Assembly: GCA_018292915.2 (NCBI GenBank)
Contig: JACVVK020000222.1
Location: 814,501-878,500, forward strand
Direction of reading: 5' to 3'
DNA from: Batillaria attramentaria
Taxonomy: Eukaryota > Mollusca > Gastropoda > Batillariidae
Length of the DNA stretch: 64,000 nt
A program made the translations under genes and the position numbers. Below are positions 56,681-64,000 of this stretch, piece after piece (position 1 is the first letter of the stretch; every line of letters starts with the position of its first letter). The notes beneath the pieces were generated by a model that made no database searches, had not been told where the DNA came from, and saw only the letters and a list, made by a program, of their open reading frames with translations.

Positions 56681-59310
56681 CCGCCACATAAATAATAACT
56701 CACACTGCATTTACAGTAAATACTGCATTAGGCAGACACCCAGATGACCCAGTCAAATTGTCTGCCGCACACACAATAACTCGCATTTACAGTAAAACCT
56801 GCATAGGGTGGACACCCAAAATACTGGGTCAAATTGTCTGCCACATACTTAATACCTCACATTGCATTTACGGTAAAACGTGCAAAAGGTGGACACCCAA
56901 AGGGCCTGGTCAAATTGTCCACCACATACATACATGCAGTAGCTCACATTGCATTTACAGTAAAACCTGCGTAAGGCGGACACCCAAATGACCCGGTCAA
57001 ATTGTCCGCCACATACATAACAACTCACATTGCATTTACAGTAAAACCTGCGTAAGGCGGACACCCAAATGACCCGGTCAAATTGTCCGTCGCATACATA
57101 ACTCACATTGCATTTACAGAAAAACCTGCGTAAGGCGGACACCCAAATGACCCGGTCAAAATACTCAAATTGTCCGCCACATACATAACTCACATTGCAT
57201 TTACAGAAAAACCTGCATAAGGCGGACACCCAAATGACCCGGTAAAATTGTCCGCCACATACATAACTCACATTGCATTTACAGTAAAACCTGCATAAGG
57301 CGGACACCCAAATGACCCGGTCAAATTGTCCGCTGCATACATAACAATTTAACTCACATTGCATTTACAGTAAAACCTGCATAAGGCGGACACCCAAATG
57401 ACCCGGTCAAATTGTCCGCCACATACATAACTCACATTGCATTTACAGTAAAACCTGCATAAGGCGGACACCCAAATGACCCGGTCAAATTGTTCGCCAC
57501 ATACATAACTCACATTGCATTTACAGAAAACCTGCATAAGGCGGACACCCAAATGACCCGGTCAAATTGTCCGCCACATACATAACTCACATTGCATTTA
57601 CAGAAAAACCTGCATAAGGCGGACACCCAAATGACCCGGTCAAATTGTCCGCCGCATACATAACAACCCACATTGCATTTACAGTAAAACCTGCATAAGG
57701 CGGACACCCAAATGACCCGGTAAATTGTCCGCCACATACATAACAATTCACACTGCATTTACAGAAAAACCTGCATAAGGCGGACACCCAAATGACCCGG
57801 TCAAATTGTCCGCCACATACATAACTCACATTGCATTTACAGAAAAACCTGCGTAAGGCGGACACCCAAATGACCCGGTCAAATTGTCCGCCACATACAT
57901 AACTCACATTGCATTTACAGAAAAACCTGCGTAAGGCGGACACCCAAATGACCCGGTCAAATTGTCCGCCACATACATAACTCACATTGCATTTACAGTA
58001 AAACCTGCATAAGGCAGACACCCAAATGACCCGGTAAATTGTCCGCCACATACATAACAATTCACACTGCATTTACAGTAAAACCTGCATAAGGCAGACA
58101 CCCAAATGACCCGGTCACATAAATAATAACTCACACTGCATTTACAGTAAATACTGCATTAGGCAGACACCCAGATGACCCAGTCAAATTGTCTGCCGCA
58201 CGCACAATAACTCGCATTTACAGTAAAACCTGCATAGGGTGGACACCCAAAATGCTGGGTCAAATTGTCTGCCACATTCTTAATACCTCACATTGCATTT
58301 ACGGTAAAACGTGCAAAAGGTGGACACCCAAAGGGCCTGGTCAAATTGTCCACCACATACATACATACAGTAGCTCACATTAGCACCCGGTCAAATTGTC
58401 CGCTGCATACATAACAATTTAACTCACATTGCATTTACAGTAAAACCTGCATAAGGCAGACACCCAAATGACCCGGTCAAATTGTCCGCCACATACATAA
58501 CTCACATTGCATTCAGAAAAACCTGCGTAAGGCGGACACCCAAATAACCCGGTCAAATTGTCCGCCACATACATAACTCACATTGCATTTACAGAAAAAC
58601 TTGCGTAAGGCGGACACCCAAATGACCCGGTCAAATTGTCTGCCACATACATAACTCACATTGCATTTACAGAAAAACCTGCGTAAGGCGGACACCCAAA
58701 TAACCCGGTCAAATTGTCCGCCACATACATAACTCACATTGCATTTACAGAAAAACCTGCGTAAGGCGGACACCCAAATGACCCGGTCAAATTGTCCGCC
58801 ACATACATAACTCACATTGCATTTACAGAAAAACCTGCGTAAGGCGGACACCCAAATGACCCGGTCAAATTGTCCGCCGCATACATAACAACTCACATTG
58901 CATTTACAGTAAAACCTGCGTAAGGCGGACACCCAAATGACCCGGTAAATTGTCCGCCACATACATAACAATTCACACTGCATTTACAGAAAAACCTGCA
59001 TAAGGCGGACACCCAAATGACCCAGTCAAATTGTCTGCCGCATACATAACTCACATTGCATTTACAGAAAAACCTGCGTAAGGCGGACACTCAAATGACC
59101 CGGTCAAATTGTCCGCCGCATACATAACAACTCACATTGCATTTACAGAAAAACCTGTGTAAGGCGGAGACCCAAATGACCGGTCAAATTGTTCGCCGCA
59201 TACATAACAACTCACATTGCATTTACAGAAAAACCTGTGTAAGTAGGACACCCAGTTGATTGGATCAAATTGTCCGCCTTATACATAATGACTCACATTG
59301 CATTTACACT
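56681..59310. repeat. 78-bp hairpin satellite, block 1
   Basis: About 33 monomers of 72-80 bp (typical 78). Each has cattgcatttacag, taaaacctgcataa, then the hairpin GGCGGACA..TGACCCGGTCA..TGTCCGCC and acatacataactca. A piece of about 265 bp near 56690-56950 is repeated at 58117-58380. Because 78 is a multiple of three the minus strand keeps long chance frames. Confidence 0.95.
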
Positions 59311-59533
59311 GGTAAAGGTGGGGACTTCAGGTGTGTATTTGTGTTGAGGAAAGGGCAGCTCAGGTGGAGACTTTGCCATGTTATCTTAGATGGTTTGGGA
59401 GAAAGGGTGTATGGTGTTTAGGTGGGGGTGTTTTGTTTGTTTTTTTGTTTAAAGTGGTCGTTCGGGTTTTTTTTTTTTGGGGGGGTGGGGGGTGGATGCA
59501 GGTAGGGGTGTGTCCGTGTATGTGTATATGTGT

Positions 59534-59697
59534 ATCAGTTTTCATACCCGGGTAGCCCCTGGCGCGGCCTCAACTCCCGTAAGCTACTTGTGTTGGGTGG
59601 GTGGGGGTGTTTCTTTTGGGTTTTGTTTTTTGTTTGTCGATAGGGTATGAAAACTGATTGTTCTCATGCCAGAAGAGTTTTCTCTTCTGGCATGAGA
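59534..59697. repeat. Double fold-back, sub-unit 1 of copy 1
   Basis: Arms ATCAGTTTTCATACCC (59534-59549) and GGGTATGAAAACTGAT (59643-59658) pair perfectly. Then a 16-bp stem with TTTT loop: TCTCATGCCAGAAGAG (59662-59677) with CTCTTCTGGCATGAGA (59682-59697). Confidence 0.92.
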
Positions 59698-59805
59698 CCA
59701 AACCATGTGGGGTTTTTGTTGTTGTTGTTTTGTTTCATTTTTTCAGGAAGGGGGGTGGGGTGGGGGGATGGATGTAGGGGTGCGTCCGTGTATGTGTATA
59801 TGTGT

Positions 59806-59975
59806 ATCAGTATTCATACCCGAGTAGCCCCTGGCGCGGCCTCAACTCCCGTAAGCTACTTGTGTTGGGTGGGTGGGGGTCTTTCTTTTGGGTTATGTTT
59901 TTTGTTTGTCGATAGGGTATGAATACTGATTGTTTGTGCTCATGCCAGATGAGCTGTAGTCTCTTCTGGCATGAG
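59806..59975. repeat. Double fold-back, sub-unit 2 of copy 1
   Basis: Arms ATCAGTATTCATACCC (59806-59821) and GGGTATGAATACTGAT (59915-59930) also pair perfectly although both differ from sub-unit 1 at the same paired position. The second stem (CTCATGCCAGATGAG 59939-59953 with CTCTTCTGGCATGAG 59961-59975) has one mismatch. Confidence 0.92.
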
Positions 59976-60250
59976 ACCAAACCATGTTTTTGTTTGTTTG
60001 TTTTTCAAAGGGTGGGGGATGGATGTAGCATACCATACATATAATTATATATATCATCTCATATCACAGGATACTATATCATTAGGAATAATGTTGGGGG
60101 GGTGTAACATGGTATTTGGCTTAAACTTTTCTGTGGCAGTGCGCCCTCATAGTCAATTATTGGTCACCTGTCAAGTTACGGTGAACGCATGTATAGCATT
60201 TGACATGGTTGCATGTAGTTTTGGAGAACATCTACACAATAGCTTACATT

Positions 60251-61547
60251 GCATTTATAGTAAATCCTGCATAAGGTGGACACCCAAATGACTGGCCGGG
60301 GTCATATTGGGTGCCACATACATAACTCGCATTGCATTTACAATAAAACCTGTATAAGGCGGACACCCAAATGACCGTGTTATATTGTCCGCCGCATACA
60401 TAACAATTCACATTGTATTTACAGTAAAACCTGCATAAGGCAGACACCCAAATGACCGGGTCAAATTGTCCGCCATGTACACAACTCACCTTGCACTTAA
60501 AATAAACCCTGCATAAGGCGGACACTCAAATGACCGGGTCAAATTGTCCACCATACGTAATACATGTAACTCACATTGCATTTACAGTAAAACCTGCATA
60601 CAGCGGACACTCGAATGACCGGGTCAAATTGTCCGCCATGTACATAACTCACATTGCATTTACAGAAAACCTGCATAAGGCAGTCACCCAAATGACCCGG
60701 TCAAATTGTCCGCCATACATAACTCACATTGCATTTACAGAAAACCTGCATAAGGCGGACACCCAAATGACCCGGTCAAATTGTCCGCCGCATACATAAC
60801 AACTCACACATTGCATTAACAGAAAAACCTGCATAAGGCGGGCACCCAAATCACTGGGTCAAATTGTCCGCCATACATAACTCACATTGCATTTACAGTT
60901 AAACCTGCATAAGGCGGACACCCAAATGACCGGGTCAAATTGTCCGCCACACATAATAACTCACATTGCATTTACAGTTAAACCAGCATAAGGCGGACAC
61001 CCAAATGACCCGGTCAAATTGTCCATGTACATAACTCACCTTGCAATTAAAGAAAAACCTGCGTAAGGCGGACACCCAAATGACCCGGTCAAATTGTCCG
61101 CCACATACACAACAACTCGCATTGCATTTACAAAAAAAAAAAAAAAAAAAAACCTGCGTAAGGCGGACACCCAAATGACCCAGTCAATTTGTCTGCCGCA
61201 TACATAACAACTCACACTGCATTAACAGAAAAACCTGTGTAAAGTGGACACGCAAATGACCCGGTCAAATTGTCCGCCGCATACATAATTAACTCACATT
61301 GCATTCAGAAAAACCTGTGTAAGGCGGACACCCAAATGCCCCGGTCGATTTGTCTGCCGCATACATAACAACTCACACTGCATTTACAGAAAAACCTGCA
61401 AAAGGCAGACACTCAACTGACCCGGTCAAATTGTCCGCCGCATACATAACTCACATTGCATTCAGAAAAACCTGTGTAAGTGGGACACCCGATTGATTGG
61501 ATCAAATTGTCCGCCTTATACATAATGACTCACATTGCATTTACACT
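60251..61547. repeat. 78-bp hairpin satellite, block 2
   Basis: About 17 monomers, more varied in length than block 1, with a 20-base A run at 61133-61152 in one of them. Ends in the same junction text (ttatacataatgactcac) as block 1. Confidence 0.93.
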
Positions 61548-62494
61548 GGTAAAGGTGGGGACTTCAGGTGTGTATTTGTGTTGAGGAAAGGGCAGCTCAG
61601 GTGGAGACTTTGCCATATTATCTTAGATGGTTTGGGAGAAAGGATCGATGTATGGTGTTTAGGTGGGGGTGTTTTGTTTGTTTTTTTGTTTAAAGTAGTC
61701 GTTCGGTTTTTTGTTGTTTTTTTTTTTTGGGGGGGGGGGGGTGGATGCAGGTAGGGGTGTGTCCGTGTATGTGTATCAGTTTTCATACCCGGGTAGCCCC
61801 TGGCGCGGCCTCAACTCCCGTAAGCTACTTGTGTTGGGTGGGTGGGGGTGTTTCTTTTGGGTTATGTTTTTTGTTTGTCGATAGGGTATGAAAACTGATT
61901 GTTCTCATGCCAGAAGAGTTTTCTCTTCTGGCATGAGACCAAACCATGTGGGGTTTTTGTTGTTGTTGTTTTGTTTCGTTTTTTCAGGAAGAGGGGTGGG
62001 GTGGGGGGATGGATGTAGGGGTGCGTCCGTGTATGTGTATATGTGTATCAGTATTCATACCCGAGTAGCCCCTGGCGCGGCCTCAACTCCCGTAAGCTAC
62101 TTGTGTTGGGTGGGTGGGGGGTCTTTCTTTTGGGTTATGTTTTTTGTTTGTCGATAGGGTATGAATACTGATTGTTTGTTCTCATGCCAGATGAGCTGTA
62201 GTCCCTTCTGGCATGAGACCAAACCATGTTTTTGTTTGTTTGTTTTTCAAAGGGTGGGGGATGGATGTAGCATACCATACATATAATTATATATATCATC
62301 TCATATCACAGGATATTATATCATTAGGAATAATGTTGGGGGGTGTAACATGGTATTTCGCTTAAACTTTTCTGTGGCCGCGGTGCTCCCTCATAGTTAA
62401 TTATTGGTCACCTGTCAAGTTACGGAGAACGCATGTATAGCATTTGACATGGTTGCATGTAGTTTTGGAGAACATCTACACAATAGCTAACATT
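61548..62494. repeat. Higher-order repeat spacer, copy 2
   Basis: Nearly identical to 59311-60250. Fold-back arms at 61775-61790/61884-61899, 61904-61918/61923-61937, 62047-62062/62157-62172 and 62181-62195/62203-62217. Confidence 0.93.
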
Positions 62495-63440
62495 GCATTT
62501 ATAGTAAATCCTGCATAATGCGGACACCCAAATGACTGACTGGAGTCAAATTGGGTGCCACATTCATAACTCGCATTGCATTTACAATAAAACCTGTATA
62601 AGGCGGACACCCAAATGACCGGGTTATATTGTCCGCCGCATACATAACAATTCACATTGCATTTACAGTAAAACCTGCATAAGGCGGACACTCAAATGAC
62701 CGGGTCAAATTGTCCACCATGTACATAACTCACCTTGCATTTACAATAAACCCTGCATAAGGCGGACACTCAAATGGCTGGGTCAAATTGTCCGCCATAC
62801 ATAATACATGTAACTCACATTGCATTTACAGTAAAACCTGCATAAGGCGGACACTCAAATGACCGGGTCAAATTGTCCGCCATACATAATACATGTAACT
62901 CACATTGCATTTACAGTAAAACCAGCATAAGGCGGACACCCAAATGACCAGGTCAAATTGTCCACCATACATAATACATGTAACTCACATTGCATTTACA
63001 GTAAAACCAGCATAAGGCGGACACCCAAATGACCGGGTCAAATTGTCCACCATACATAATACATGTAACTCGCATTGCATTTACACTAAAACCAGCATAA
63101 GGCGGACACCCAAATGACCGGGTCAAATTGTCCGCCACAGATAATAACTCGCACTGCATTCACAGTAAAACCAGCATAAGGCGGACACCCAAATGACCAG
63201 GTCAAATTGTCCACCATATGTAACAACTCACATTGCATTTACAGGAAAACCTGCATAAAGCGGACACCCGGCCCAAATGACTACATAACTCACCTTGCAT
63301 TTACAGTTAAACCTGCATAAGGCAGACACTCAAATGGCTGGGTCAAATTTTCCGCCACAAACGTAACTCACATTGCATTTACAGAAATCCTGCATATGTC
63401 GGACACCCAAATGACTGGGACAAATTGTCCGCCATATACA
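62495..63440. repeat. 78-bp hairpin satellite, block 3
   Basis: About 12 monomers, many with catacataatacatgtaact as the linker, so this block has its own subfamily. Confidence 0.92.
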
Positions 63441-64000
63441 TAAGAACTCACATTGCAGTTACAATTTACAATTTCTGAAAACATTTACATAATAGTTGAC
63501 ATGGCGTTCATCTTTTAACTGAAGCACAATATATGCATGTACATGTAGTTGACAAAGACATACTGCATAGAAGCTAAATTTAGCATCTGAGATCATTAAC
63601 ATTATAGCTGTCATTGCACTTATCTTCTGAGAACATGCAGTTGACTTTGCATTTATCGGTTCTGAGCACATAAAGTACTTGTTAACAGTGCATGCATGTG
63701 CCCTCTGAGAACATACACATGAAAGTTTAACATTGCATTTAGCTTCCAACTGACAAAAGTTAACATTTCATTTGACAAGGCGTAGATCATGCATACATGT
63801 ATCTGTGCTGGTGATCCCTTGTAGTTGTTGGTCCCGTTTGAGATACAGTGTTGAATGATACTTTTCATAAAAAGCTGTGTGCTCATTGTAAGAATGAAGA
63901 ATACATGAAAAATACTGTTGTTTTCAATTGCTGAGCAATACACTGGGATAAGGCAAGGCACTGGCAGCCTTTGCTTCTGAGAACTTACACGTAATAGTTG
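63441..64000. repeat. Old loose satellite array, right flank
   Basis: Units with cattgcatttagcttcc, ttctgagaacatgcag and ttctgagaacttacac; no hairpin insert. The array runs off the window end. Confidence 0.82.

Larger units (their letters stand above)
59311..60250. repeat. Higher-order repeat spacer, copy 1 (with fold-back hairpins)
   Basis: Unique-looking sequence between satellite blocks, repeated at 61548-62494 with an offset of about 2240 bp and few differences. Contains two related sub-units, each with two inverted repeats. Confidence 0.93.

Noticed and set aside
56849..59090. Cys-rich repeat protein frames (QFDRVIWVSALRRFFCKC) on the minus strand of the satellite
   Set aside because: The 78-bp unit is a multiple of three without stops, so open frames are automatic; block boundaries break them and no start or splice context supports a gene.
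56681..63440. CRISPR-like appearance of regularly spaced palindromic repeats
   Set aside because: There are no unique spacers: the whole 78-bp unit is repeated, and the genome is eukaryotic.

Overview
The window looks like nuclear DNA of a marine mollusc, most likely a gastropod. This is inferred from intron-rich genes with standard GT-AG splice sites, very dense (CA)n/(GT)n microsatellites and homopolymer runs, several tRNA-derived SINE families, CR1/L2-type LINE tails, a Penelope-like element with an inverted end, and host proteins of animal type. The species was not established from the sequence.

Layout. (1) 1-20,903, + strand: a tandem array of three paralogous genes of the DUF1647 family (a secretory-pathway, glycosyltransferase-like family of unknown function). 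The first is cut by the window start (last two coding exons only). The second is complete in seven exons. The third is complete in six exons, because the intron between the last two exons is missing. The introns and spacers are full of microsatellites, SINEs, LINE remnants and a TIR element (12,098-12,866). Inside that TIR element the minus strand carries a very well formed type I hammerhead ribozyme (12,430-12,496). (2) 22,934-33,418, + strand: a complete 12-exon gene for a UBASH3/TULA (STS) family protein, with UBA, 2H phosphoesterase, SH3 and histidine-phosphatase domains and all key catalytic residues. One intron has a GC-AG boundary and holds tandem repeats and a hAT-like MITE. (3) 34,808-39,840, - strand: a nearly intact Penelope-like retroelement. 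It has a reverse transcriptase with YIDD, a Zn-finger plus GIY-YIG endonuclease, about 820-bp direct terminal repeats (pLTRs) and an extra inverted pLTR piece. Each of the three pLTR copies contains a hammerhead-like motif. (4) 45,508-46,734, - strand: a single-coding-exon gene for a secreted tocopherol-cyclase-like protein, with a MITE inserted nine bases past its stop codon. (5) 46,735-55,400: no confident gene. There is a GC-rich CCGG-dense block (about 48.0-49.8 kb) followed by possible non-coding exons on the + strand. (6) 55.4-64.0 kb: a complex satellite domain. An older, loose array of about 45-60 bp units flanks and merges into a 78-bp satellite. Each 78-bp monomer carries a nested hairpin that appears to have been inserted into the older unit. 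A 2.24-kb higher-order duplication contains two kinds of fold-back hairpin whose stems carry compensated base changes between copies.

The host genes do not form a common pathway. The DUF1647 paralogues are a local gene-family expansion, UBASH3 is a signalling phosphatase and adaptor, and the tocopherol-cyclase-like gene is a probable secreted protein of unknown role. The most unusual content is structural: self-cleaving RNA motifs in two different element contexts, and hairpin satellites with stem covariation.
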